Source: Beijerinckiaceae bacterium
GTDB lineage: Bacteria; Pseudomonadota; Alphaproteobacteria; Rhizobiales; Beijerinckiaceae
Length of the DNA: 64,000 bases
Assembly: GCA_027533425.1 (NCBI GenBank)
Contig: JAPZUD010000002.1
Location: 248,001 to 312,000, forward strand
Direction: 5' to 3'
Under the pieces are notes generated by a model, which worked only from the letters and a program-made list of their open reading frames with translations, was not told the origin of the DNA and did not search any database. Of the stretch, positions 35,643 through 43,299 are shown one piece after another (the first letter of the stretch is position 1; every line of letters begins with the position of its first letter). A program made the position numbers and the translations under genes.

Positions 35643-37247
35643 TCACTCCGCGGGGACCTGGCTCCGCATCAGCTTGTAAATGATCGAATCCGTCAGCGCC
35701 TGGAACGAGGCGTCGATGATGTTCGGCGATACCCCGACCGTGGTCCAGCTCTCGCCGGCCTCGTCGGTGGAATCGATCAGGACGCGCGTCACCGCATCGG
35801 TGCCGCCCTGGAAGATGCGGACCTTGAAATCCGTCAGTTTCAGGCCCTTGATGTAGCTCTGGTAGCGGCCGAGATCCTTGCGCAGGGCCTTGTCCAGCGC
35901 ATTGACCGGCCCGTCACCCTCGGCGGCCGAGATCATCGTCTTGTCGCCGACGCGCACCTTCACCACCGCTTCGGAGAAGGTGACGAGATCGCCCTTGGCA
36001 TTGTAGCGGCGCTCGACATTGACCTTGAACCGCTCGACCTTGAAGAAATCGGGCACGCGGCCGAGCAGGCGCTGGGCGAGGATGTAGAAGCTGGCATCGG
36101 CGCCTTCATAGGAATAGCCGTTCGCCTCCTTTTCCTTCACCTCGTCGAGCAGGCGCGCAAGGCGCGGATCATTCTTCTCGACCGTGATGCCCAGCCGCTC
36201 CAGCTCCGCGAGGATGTTCGACCGCCCGGCCTGGGTGGAGACCAGCACCATGCGGCGGTTGCCCACGCGTTCGGGCTCGACATGCTCGTAGGTCTTCGGA
36301 TCCTTGATCAGGGCCGAGGCATGGATGCCGGCCTTGGTGGCGAAGGCCGAGGCGCCGACATAGGGCGCCTGCCGGTTCGGCACGCGGTTGAGAATCTCGT
36401 CGAAGCTGCGCGACAGGGCCGTGAGCCCGGCCAGAGCCTCGGGCGTGACGCCGATCTCGAAGCGGTCAGCATAGCCGGCCTTCAGCATCAGCGTCGGGAT
36501 CAGGCTGACGAGATTGGCATTGCCGCATCGTTCGCCGAGCCCGTTCAGCGTGCCCTGGATCTGGCGGGCCCCAGCCCGGATGGCCGCGAGGCTGTTGGCC
36601 ACGGCCTGGCCCGTATCGTCATGGGCATGGATGCCCAGGCGGATGCCCGGCACATTTGCCATCACCTCGGCGACGATCGCCTCGACTTCATGCGGCAGGG
36701 TGCCTCCATTGGTATCGCAGAGCACAACCCATTCCGCCCCGGCCTCGTGCGCGGTGCGGGCGCAATCAAGCGCATAGCCCCGGTTGGCCTTGAAGCCATC
36801 GAAGAAATGCTCGCAATCGATCAGGGCGCGCTTGCCGGCCGCCCGGGCCGCCTGCACCGAATCCGCGATGCTCTCGAGATTCTCGTCCAGCGTGCAGCCG
36901 AGCGCGAATTCGACATGGTAGTCCCAGCTCTTGGCCACGAAGCAGATCGCCCCGGATTTCGCTTGCAGCAGCGCGGCAAGGCCGGGATCGTTCGAGGCGG
37001 AGATGCCGGCGCGCTTGGTCATGCCGAAGGCCGTGAAACAGGCTTTCGTCGCCGGCGGCTTCTCGAAGAATTTCGTGTCGACCGGATTGGCGCCGGGATA
37101 GCCGCCTTCGATGAAATCGACGCCGAGCCGGTCGAGCATGGCGGCGATCTTCTGCTTGTCGGCGAGGCTGAAATCGACGCCGGTCGTCTGGGCGCCATCG
37201 CGCAAGGTCGTATCGAACAGATACAGGCGGTCTTTCGTCTCAGCCAT
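35643..37247 (-). CDS. cimA: (R)-citramalate synthase
   Basis: CimA joins acetyl-CoA to pyruvate, giving citramalate, the entry to threonine-independent isoleucine synthesis. The 534-residue protein has the LeuA-like TIM barrel: LFDTTLRDGAQTTGVDFS at the start (metal-binding Asp), then GIHAHDDTGQAVANS and LNGLGERCGNANL. The C-terminal regulatory domain contains VRIFQGGTDAVTRVLIDS. The TTGVDFS wording and total length fit the TIGR00977 citramalate synthase group rather than 2-isopropylmalate synthase. It overlaps the GNAT gene by 8 nt. Confidence 0.9.
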   Translation of the reverse strand: MAETKDRLYLFDTTLRDGAQTTGVDFSLADKQKIAAMLDRLGVDFIEGGYPGANPVDTKFFEKPPATKACFTAFGMTKRAGISASNDPGLAALLQAKSGAICFVAKSWDYHVEFALGCTLDENLESIADSVQAARAAGKRALIDCEHFFDGFKANRGYALDCARTAHEAGAEWVVLCDTNGGTLPHEVEAIVAEVMANVPGIRLGIHAHDDTGQAVANSLAAIRAGARQIQGTLNGLGERCGNANLVSLIPTLMLKAGYADRFEIGVTPEALAGLTALSRSFDEILNRVPNRQAPYVGASAFATKAGIHASALIKDPKTYEHVEPERVGNRRMVLVSTQAGRSNILAELERLGITVEKNDPRLARLLDEVKEKEANGYSYEGADASFYILAQRLLGRVPDFFKVERFKVNVERRYNAKGDLVTFSEAVVKVRVGDKTMISAAEGDGPVNALDKALRKDLGRYQSYIKGLKLTDFKVRIFQGGTDAVTRVLIDSTDEAGESWTTVGVSPNIIDASFQALTDSIIYKLMRSQVPAE

Positions 37248-37752
37248 CGGCCTTCGCCCTTTCCGGCAAGGTCTTCTTCATGGTGGTGTTGACCAGCCAT
37301 TCATCGCCACGCATCACCGTGTTCCGGGCCTGCATCGCGTAGCCGCGACCGGCGAAGAATTCCCGGGCGGTTTCCGAGGCATCGACGGTCGCGGTCTCGG
37401 CGCCGCGCTGGCGGGCGAGCAATTCCATCACGTCGAGCAGCGCCTTGCCGATGCCCTGCCCGGCATGATCGGGCGAGACATACAGCATCTCGATGATCCG
37501 GTTCTCCTTGACTTTCGGATCATCCCGCAGGGCGGCGAAACCGAGGATCTCGCCCTCTGCCTCGGCGAGGATGGTCAGCCAGCCGGCCAGCCTCTCGCCG
37601 AAGGCCTCGACATCCTCGGCCGCGCTGGCCCAGGCCGCGCGCTGGCCCTCGTCGTAATCCTCCGCCGTCAGCTCCTCGATCGAGGCCGCGAAGAGATCAG
37701 CCAGAGGCGCCGCATCGCGCGGGAGATAGGGGCGGAAGGAGATGGTGGTCAT
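37240..37752 (-). CDS. GNAT-family N-acetyltransferase
   Basis: A 170-residue GCN5-type acetyltransferase beginning MTTISFRPYLPRDAAPLADLF. The acetyl-CoA loop is seen as YVSPDHAGQGIGKALLDVME (Q/R-x-x-G-x-G/A in AGQGIGKA), followed by ETATVDASETAREFFAGRGY. Substrate unknown. The true start at 37752 lies just outside repeat copy 3; an open frame extends 41 codons upstream through the repeat (MAGLGPAIHD...) but that part is not a protein segment. Its stop overlaps the cimA start, so the two are cotranscribed. Confidence 0.88.
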   Translation of the reverse strand: MTTISFRPYLPRDAAPLADLFAASIEELTAEDYDEGQRAAWASAAEDVEAFGERLAGWLTILAEAEGEILGFAALRDDPKVKENRIIEMLYVSPDHAGQGIGKALLDVMELLARQRGAETATVDASETAREFFAGRGYAMQARNTVMRGDEWLVNTTMKKTLPERAKADG

Positions 37753-37790
37753 GGTCGCTGGCCTTCGGATGTCCGGGCACCGGTCTTCGT

Positions 37791-37879
37791 CGTCATGCCC
37801 GCCCCCGGGGCGGGCATCCACGACTTGGAAACAGCGCAGCACAAAGTCATGGATGGCCGGGCCAAGCCCGGCCATGACG
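37791..37879 (+). repeat. Cloverleaf intergenic repeat, copy 3
   Basis: The left hairpin ATGCCCGCCC-CCG-GGGCGGGCAT is intact. The middle stem is CCACGACTT/AAGTCATGG with one mismatch, the right hairpin is ATGGCCGGGC-CAA-GCCCGGCCAT, and the closing stem is CGTC/GACG. It lies between cysS and the GNAT gene. Loop bases differ from copies 1 and 2 while the stems are kept. Confidence 0.9.
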
Positions 37880-37915
37880 CGGTCCCAATGACCGGCGCAA
37901 TGACCTGATGCCCCC

Positions 37916-39508
37916 TCACCGCTTTACCTCCCAGCGGGTGACGGGGTTGCCGGCCTCGTCCTTGCCGTCCATCAGCACGATGCCCATGGCGACGAGTTCA
38001 TCGCGGATCCGGTCGGACTCAGCCCAGTTCTTCGCCGCGCGGGCGGCAAGACGGGCGTTGATGAGGGAGTCAATGTAAACCTCATTCAAATCACGCCGCT
38101 CCAAGTAAAGCTCTGAAGAGCGGAATCGCGTGAGATCGATACCCAGAAACACGCAATCCACCCACAATTGATAGGCTGCATCCTGCGCAAGAATAACGTC
38201 TTCTCTAGTAACTCCATGGGTTGCAGCACGTCGATAGTGGTTACGCAGAACGAACAATACGCCCGGCAGGTTCAGATCGTCGCTTAGCGCCTCAAGAATT
38301 TCATGAGAAGGCTTGTATGCCGGGTATGGAGTTGCTCTTGATGAGACATAGTCATCACGATGCTCCTCCCATTTTGGTGCGCTTTCCGAAATCTTTGCCC
38401 ATTTCAAAAGTTCAGCCGTGCCCTCGATCAAACTTTGTTCTGTCCAATCGATAGGCTGTCGGTAGTGCGTCTTCAGCATAGCAAATCGCAGGGCATCACC
38501 TGTCCAACGCCTGCCCCCGAAACTCTCGGTCGCCAACAACTCGTTGATCGTGAAGAAATTCCCCAGGCTCTTGGACATTTTCTGCCCCTCGACCTGCAGG
38601 AAGCCGTTATGCATCCAGATCGCGGCCATGCACTCCGAGCCGAAGGCGCAGCAGGATTGCGCGATCTCGTTCTCGTGATGCGGGAAGACGAGATCGATGC
38701 CACCACCATGGATATCGAAGGTGTTCTTCAGCGGATCGTCGCAGGCAAGGCCGCCGCCGAAAGGCTCGAGCAGCTTGGCCATCGACATGGCCGAGCATTC
38801 GATATGCCAGCCGGGCCGGCCGGGGACGGGAATGCCGGCGGGCGAATCCCAGCCCGGCTCGTTCGGCTTCGAGGGCTTCCAGAGCACGAAATCGGTCGCG
38901 TCGCGCTTGTAGGGCGCGACATCGACGCGGGCGCCGGCGATCATCTCGTCGAGGCTGCGATTGGCGAGCGCCCCGTAGCGCGGCAGGCGGCCCTTCGTGG
39001 AATCCTTCGCCGCGTCCATTGCTGCCGGCGAGAACAGCACGTGGTTTTCCGCGACATAGGCGAAACCGCGCGCGACAAGCCGGTCGATCAGCGCACGCAT
39101 GCCTTCGATATGCTCGGTGGCGCGCGGCTGATGCGTGGGTTCGAGGCAGCCCAACGCCTTCACATCGGCCTGGAACTGCGCATTCGTGCCCTCGGTGACC
39201 TTGCGGATCGCCTCGTTCAGCGGCAGGTCCGGATAATCCCGCGCGGCGCGGTCGTTGATCTTGTCATCGACGTCGGTGATGTTCCGCGCATAGACGACAT
39301 GGTCCTCGCCGTAGAGGTGCCGCAGCAGGCGGAACAGCACGTCGAAAACGATGACCGGGCGGGCATTGCCGATATGGGCATAATCATAGACGGTCGGGCC
39401 GCAGACATACATCCGCACCAGCTCCTTGCCCGTTTCAGGGTGCCGGGCGAGCGGCTCCAGCCGCTCCTTGCGCCGCGTCAGCGTATTGTAGAGCATCAGC
39501 TCCGCCAT
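37916..39508 (-). CDS. cysS: Cysteinyl-tRNA synthetase (with internal low-GC patch)
   Basis: CysRS charges tRNA-Cys. The 530-residue class I enzyme has [18 protein letters not shown] (zinc Cys plus the HIGH-type motif), [34 protein letters not shown] and KMSKSLGN. The part from about residue 310 to 482 (38060-38580), covering the end of the catalytic region and most of the anticodon-binding helical domain, is about 49% G+C by hand count over 38101-38460. The upstream part at 38761-38880 is about 69%. Codon choice in the patch (TTG, AGA, ATA, GTA) also differs. The frame is intact, so the enzyme should work. Confidence 0.95.
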   Translation of the reverse strand: MAELMLYNTLTRRKERLEPLARHPETGKELVRMYVCGPTVYDYAHIGNARPVIVFDVLFRLLRHLYGEDHVVYARNITDVDDKINDRAARDYPDLPLNEAIRKVTEGTNAQFQADVKALGCLEPTHQPRATEHIEGMRALIDRLVARGFAYVAENHVLFSPAAMDAAKDSTKGRLPRYGALANRSLDEMIAGARVDVAPYKRDATDFVLWKPSKPNEPGWDSPAGIPVPGRPGWHIECSAMSMAKLLEPFGGGLACDDPLKNTFDIHGGGIDLVFPHHENEIAQSCCAFGSECMAAIWMHNGFLQVEGQKMSKSLGNFFTINELLATESFGGRRWTGDALRFAMLKTHYRQPIDWTEQSLIEGTAELLKWAKISESAPKWEEHRDDYVSSRATPYPAYKPSHEILEALSDDLNLPGVLFVLRNHYRRAATHGVTREDVILAQDAAYQLWVDCVFLGIDLTRFRSSELYLERRDLNEVYIDSLINARLAARAAKNWAESDRIRDELVAMGIVLMDGKDEAGNPVTRWEVKR

Positions 39509-39853
39509 GGTTCAGCCCTCACGAGGTTAAGCGCCGCCACTCGCCGGGGGCGCCTCTCGGGATTGTCACCTTGCGGGTTGAACGAGACGGCTGGCCAGCG
39601 AGCGTTGCGCGCTAGCCACAAATCGCAATTGAAATCAGGTGCGACCGAAAATGTCTCATGCGCAATCCTTGCGCGAAGAGACGCGCCGGGTCAAGTCACC
39701 GCTCCCGTCATGGCTGACGAATCACAACGGGGGAAACCGGCCCTGCGATATGCAGTCCGGGAGGGCATCGGGCCCGCGAAATCAACCCTTCGTTAAGAGA
39801 TTTGCCGCAGGATGGTCGAGCTTGGGTCATGCGTATCAACTGGGGGCACAGCG
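39509..39853. other. Divergent intergenic region cysS / secreted protein
   Basis: A 345-base region that must hold the cysS promoter (leftward) and the promoter of the small secreted protein (rightward). A short hairpin GCGCAA-TCC-TTGCGC lies at 39660-39674. No convincing promoter hexamers, RNA gene or extra coding sequence was recognised. Confidence 0.5.
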
Positions 39854-40174
39854 ATGCGCGCACGCGTCAGCATTCTTGCCGCTCTGGCGGTCAGCATCAC
39901 TTCGGCGGTGATCTTCGCCTCCTCGGGGATTGAAACCGAGGCGCGGCCGAAACAGCGGGATTTCATTATCGCGGGCAGCGATGGTTATGGCACGCAGGAA
40001 TGCCTCGCCAGCCAATCCTCTTGCGGCCGGATCGTCGCGGATGCCTGGTGCGAGGCCAAGGGGTTCAGATCTGCCCTCGCCTACCGGCAGCTTGACCGCG
40101 ACGAGATCACCGGCTCGGCCAGCACGACGCGCGGCAAGCCGGTCGACAGTTTCCTCATCTCCTGCAAGGACTGA
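39854..40174 (+). CDS. Small secreted protein of unknown function
   Basis: A 106-residue protein with a signal peptide (MRARVSILAALAVSITSAVIFAS) and a mature part with four cysteines (QECLASQSSCG, DAWCEAKGF, ISCKD). The spacing suggests two periplasmic disulfides. The text FIIAGSDGYGTQECLASQSSCG recalls uncharacterised secreted proteins of Hyphomicrobiales, but no function can be assigned. The ATG at 39854 follows GGGGGCACAGCG. It is convergent with the CreA-family gene. Confidence 0.75.
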   Translation: MRARVSILAALAVSITSAVIFASSGIETEARPKQRDFIIAGSDGYGTQECLASQSSCGRIVADAWCEAKGFRSALAYRQLDRDEITGSASTTRGKPVDSFLISCKD

Positions 40175-40248
40175 GCCGACAAGGCTTGCGCCTGCACGGC
40201 TTGCCTCTCGTCCCCGCCGGGCACCCGCGCGGCCCTTTCCCCCTGCCC

Positions 40249-40746
40249 TTACTTCAGCCAGTCCTTGCAGCGCGGCGGTTCGGCCGAACCCCACGGCATG
40301 ATCGGGACCGTCGAGGTGGAGTTTTTCGGGCTGCCATCGATCAGCTTGTCCGAATAAACGAGATAAACCAGCACGTTGCGCTTCTCGTCGCAGCCCCGGA
40401 CAATCTGCATCCGCTTGAAGAGCAGGGACCGGGACTGGCGGAACATCACATCGCCCTGCTCGAATTTGGCCTTGAATTTCACCGGTCCGACCTGCCGGCA
40501 GGCCAGCGAAACATCCGAAACCTCTTCCGCAAGGCCGAGTCCGCCCGCCACGCCGCCGCGCTCCGGCACGGTATAATGGCAGGCGACGCCCTCGACCTCG
40601 GGATCGTCGATTGCGTAGGTGGCGAGCTTGTCATCCGGCGTCAGCAGCCGGAACACCGTCGATTTCTTGAAGATCAGGTCGGGCGATTGCGCCAGAGCCG
40701 GGCTGGCGGCAGCAAGGGCAACAAGGACAGCCGGAATCAGGCGCAT
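40249..40746 (-). CDS. CreA family protein
   Basis: A 165-residue periplasmic protein of the CreA family, related to the small first gene of the E. coli creABCD locus; its biochemical role is unknown. A signal peptide (MRLIPAVLVALAAASPALAQ) is followed by VFRLLTPDDKLATYAIDDPEV, GGLGLAEEVSDVSLACRQVG and SDKLIDGSPKNSTSTVPIMP, all strongly conserved in CreA. No creB, creC or creD is nearby, so it stands alone here. Confidence 0.92.
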   Translation of the reverse strand: MRLIPAVLVALAAASPALAQSPDLIFKKSTVFRLLTPDDKLATYAIDDPEVEGVACHYTVPERGGVAGGLGLAEEVSDVSLACRQVGPVKFKAKFEQGDVMFRQSRSLLFKRMQIVRGCDEKRNVLVYLVYSDKLIDGSPKNSTSTVPIMPWGSAEPPRCKDWLK

Positions 40747-40836
40747 GGCGGTTCTCCTCTCGGGTTGGACCGCAGATAAGCATGGCGCGCGTCGAAAGGA
40801 AGGCCGGACCGTGTCCTGCCTCGCCTGCAGGCCGGT

Positions 40837-41043
40837 TCAGCGGGTTGGCATCGCCTCGCGGGCGGCGGCGATGGCTGCACGGAGCACGTCCTCGCTGCCG
40901 ATGTGATTGGCGAGCAGCAGGACCAGCCGCGCATCGAGGGCGGCGGCCTCGTCCGGCGTCAGCCCGCGCCGGGCCTCGACCAGAAGCCGGAAGGCGCGGT
41001 CGGGATCCGGAAAACGCGATTGGGTCACAAGGGTTTCGGCCAT
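40837..41043 (-). CDS. DUF2783 domain protein
   Basis: A 68-residue protein of the DUF2783 family, recognised by FRLLVEARRGLTPDEAAALDARLVLLLANHIG and the closing VLRAAIAAA. These small helical proteins typically follow a phenol-hydroxylase-like FAD monooxygenase, as here (3-nt gap). They may be an accessory or stabilising subunit; the function is not established. Confidence 0.85.
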   Translation of the reverse strand: MAETLVTQSRFPDPDRAFRLLVEARRGLTPDEAAALDARLVLLLANHIGSEDVLRAAIAAAREAMPTR

Positions 41044-41046
41044 GGA

Positions 41047-42645
41047 TCAGCCTCCGGAAGCATGGGCGCGGGCGAAAGCGGCGCGAAGGCGGGCGGGATC
41101 GGGCTCTCGGAACCGCGCCGCGACATGGCGGTCCGGGCGGAGGAGATACCCACCGGGCGTATCGAGGCCAAAGCGCGCGGCGATCTCGCCGGCCGGATCA
41201 CCGAGACCGCCGGTGCCCAGCCGGAGCCTCGCCACTCCGTCCGGCAGGTCCGCCAGAGCCGGCCCGGCCTCGAGCCAGACAAAGCCTGCGGGCAGTTCAT
41301 CCGACAGGAACGAAGCGGTGCCATCCGGCCGCGTCACGCGCGCGTCGGGGATCGGGGCGCCCGGTGCCGGGCCGCTGTGCCAGAGCCCTGCATCCGGCGT
41401 GGAGAGCGGCGAATCGCGATAGGCGGTCGGCGCGGAAAGGCGGCCGGAATTGACCATCCGCTTGGCGAACTCATGGTTCCGCGCCAGGGCGAGCGCGGCA
41501 TCGCGCAGCCCCCGTTCGGCGGGGGATTGCGGCGCGATGAAATCGGTCGAGCGGGTGGAATGGCCGATATTCTCGTCTGCGGCCTCGCCGCGCTCGCGGT
41601 CATAGCTCGCCAGAAGGCCGGGGCCGGCGCGGCCCTGATGGATCGCGGCCAGCTTCCAGGCGAGATTTTCCGCATCCTGCACGCCGGAATTCGCGCCGCG
41701 CGCACCGAAGGGCGAGACCTGATGCGCGGAATCGCCGGCGAAGATCACCCGGCCCTGCACGAAATGTGCGAGGCGAAGGCAGCGGAACCGGTAGATCGAG
41801 ACCCATTCGAGGTCGAAATGGCCATGGCCGAGCATGCGCTCGATCCGGGGCCGCACCTGCTCCGGCCGCTTCTCGAACTCCGGATCGGCGCTGGCCGGCA
41901 ATTGCAGGTCGATCCGCCAGATATCGTCAGGCTGGCGATGCAACAGGGCCGAGCCGCCGGGATGGAAGGGCGGATCGAACCAGAACCAGCGCTCGGTCGG
42001 ATAGTTGCCCTGCATCCGCACATCGGCGATGAGGAACTGCTCCTCGAAGACCTCGCCGGCGAAATCGAGGCCGAGCAGCCCCCGGACAGGCGAGCGGGCG
42101 CCGTCGCAGGCCACCACATGATCGGCCCGCAGGCGATAGGGGCCGTCCGGCGTCTCGATCCGGATCTCGACATGGTCGTCCGCCGGGGCCACCCCGACAA
42201 CGCGGTTCTTCCAGCGCAGGTCGAGCCCCGGCACCGCGAGGGCGCAGTCGATCAGCATCTTCTCGACATGGAATTGCTGGAGATTGATGAAGGCGGGCAT
42301 CTTGTGCCCGGCCTCGGGCAGGAGGTCGAAGGCGTAAAGCTCGCCCTCGCGCTGGAAGACGCGGCCACGGCTCCAGGATACGCCCTTCTCGACCATCGGC
42401 GCGGCACAGCCCAGCCGGTCAAAGATTTCCAGCGTCTTCTTCGCGAAACAGATGGCGCGGCTGCCCTCCCCGATCCGGTCGCTGTCATCCAGCAGGACGA
42501 CCGGCACACCCTGCTGGCCGAGATCGATCGCGAGCGAGAGCCCGACCGGGCCGGCGCCGATCACCACGACGGGGTGGCGGGCCGGCTCGGGCCGGGACTG
42601 ATCGGGCGATGCCCGGTAGGGAAAGGTGGCGAAAACGGCGGTCAT
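41047..42645 (-). CDS. FAD-dependent aromatic monooxygenase (MhpA/phenol hydroxylase-like)
   Basis: A 532-residue class A flavoprotein monooxygenase. The N-terminal FAD motif is VVVIGAGPVGLSLAI (Gly30 to Gly35). The second flavin motif is GRVIFAGDSAHQVSPFGARG followed by NSGVQDAENLAWKLA. The C-terminal thioredoxin-like part is present but short. Relatives hydroxylate phenolic acids such as 3-(3-hydroxyphenyl)propionate. The context of an FAH-family hydrolase, an MBL protein and a TRAP binding protein supports aromatic acid breakdown. The real substrate is unknown. Transcribed leftward with the DUF2783 gene; its promoter faces higBA. Confidence 0.88.
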   Translation of the reverse strand: MTAVFATFPYRASPDQSRPEPARHPVVVIGAGPVGLSLAIDLGQQGVPVVLLDDSDRIGEGSRAICFAKKTLEIFDRLGCAAPMVEKGVSWSRGRVFQREGELYAFDLLPEAGHKMPAFINLQQFHVEKMLIDCALAVPGLDLRWKNRVVGVAPADDHVEIRIETPDGPYRLRADHVVACDGARSPVRGLLGLDFAGEVFEEQFLIADVRMQGNYPTERWFWFDPPFHPGGSALLHRQPDDIWRIDLQLPASADPEFEKRPEQVRPRIERMLGHGHFDLEWVSIYRFRCLRLAHFVQGRVIFAGDSAHQVSPFGARGANSGVQDAENLAWKLAAIHQGRAGPGLLASYDRERGEAADENIGHSTRSTDFIAPQSPAERGLRDAALALARNHEFAKRMVNSGRLSAPTAYRDSPLSTPDAGLWHSGPAPGAPIPDARVTRPDGTASFLSDELPAGFVWLEAGPALADLPDGVARLRLGTGGLGDPAGEIAARFGLDTPGGYLLRPDRHVAARFREPDPARLRAAFARAHASGG

Positions 42646-42678
42646 GGCACGAGCTCGGTTGACGGGGACGCCGATACG

Positions 42679-42690
42679 TGATACGTATCA
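42679..42690. promoter_or_regulatory. Palindrome upstream of higBA, likely HigA operator
   Basis: TGATACGTATCA is a perfect 12-bp palindrome 33 nt before the proposed higB start. A TTGACG element at 42659 could be the -35, which would place the palindrome over the -10 region. HigA-type antitoxins repress their own promoters at such sites, so autoregulation is inferred. Confidence 0.6.
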
Positions 42691-42722
42691 TGTACTATTT
42701 TATGCTGATATTCGAGGCGTTT

Positions 42723-43004
42723 TTGATCATCAGTTTTGCGGATCGGAGAACCGAGCGGTTCTTCCATGCCGGGTTGTGCGATCCGCGATGGCAGAGCTTC
42801 GCGAAGATTGCCCGGCGAAAACTTGACTACCTGGATGCTGCCAAGTCGATCCTGGACTTGCTGCATCCGCCGGGAAACCGGCTCGAGCGCCTGCAAGGCA
42901 ATCGGGCGGGGCAGTGGAGCATCCGGATCAATGATCAATGACGCCTCTGCTTTATCTGGACAGGAAAAGGGGCGAGCCATGTCGAAATCGTCGACTATCA
43001 CTGA
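42723..43004 (-). other. Antisense overlap note: see higB on plus strand
   Basis: No independent minus-strand gene is supported here. This stretch is occupied by the plus-strand higB remnant and separates the leftward monooxygenase and MBL genes. Confidence 0.3.
42723..43004 (+). pseudogene. higB: HigB toxin, interrupted by an in-frame TGA
   Basis: The frame encodes a RelE/HigB mRNA-interferase: ISFADRRTERFFH, KLDYLDAAKSILDL, PPGNRLERLQGNRAGQWSIRINDQ. The next codon, expected to be Trp (NDQW in the family), is TGA at 42939-42941. After it the same frame goes on RLCFIWTGKGASHVEIVDYH and stops at 43002-43004, the normal end of a 93-residue HigB. Thus one TGG-to-TGA change (or a sequencing error) removes the last 20 residues, including the Arg and the terminal Tyr-His region. 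The start is taken as TTG at 42723, 5 nt after GAGG; GTG or ATG codons at 42678 and 42702 are alternatives. Confidence 0.85.
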
Positions 43005-43299
43005 AGAAAGACCGTCGACCATTCGGGTCCGGACCCATCCCGGGGAGATCCTGCGCGAGGAATTCCTGGTTCCGCTCGGCATGAGCGCACGCCAACTGGC
43101 CGAGGCGCTCGACGTCCCGGCCAACCGCATCAGCGAGATCGTGCGGGAGCGGCGGGATATTACGGCGGATACGGCCATCAGGCTCAGCCGGTATTTCGGG
43201 ACAACCCCGGAACTCTGGCTGAACCTCCAGATTGCCCATGATCTCACCAAGGCCAGTGCGCAAGTTGATTACTCCACCATCAAGCCCCGTGCGGCCTGA
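42979..43299 (+). CDS. higA: HigA antitoxin (XRE family)
   Basis: A 106-residue HigA-type antitoxin. The helix-turn-helix covers RTHPGEILREEFLVPLGMSARQLAEALDVPANRISEIV, followed by RRDITADTAIRLSRYFGTTPELWLNLQ, the full family signature. In an intact system it would bind HigB and repress the operon. The ATG at 42979 overlaps the original higB end by 26 nt in another frame. With the toxin broken it would be an orphan repressor. Its TGA abuts the stop of the convergent MBL gene. Confidence 0.93.
   Translation: MSKSSTITEERPSTIRVRTHPGEILREEFLVPLGMSARQLAEALDVPANRISEIVRERRDITADTAIRLSRYFGTTPELWLNLQIAHDLTKASAQVDYSTIKPRAA

Noticed and set aside
42939-42941. The higB TGA read as selenocysteine or programmed read-through
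   Set aside because: The family residue is Trp, no SECIS-like hairpin is apparent just after the codon, and a plain nonsense change explains everything.
42723-43004. A minus-strand gene opposite higB
   Set aside because: An open minus-strand frame exists but is the mirror of the toxin and antitoxin frames; the minus-strand entry in the feature list only notes that no gene is supported there.
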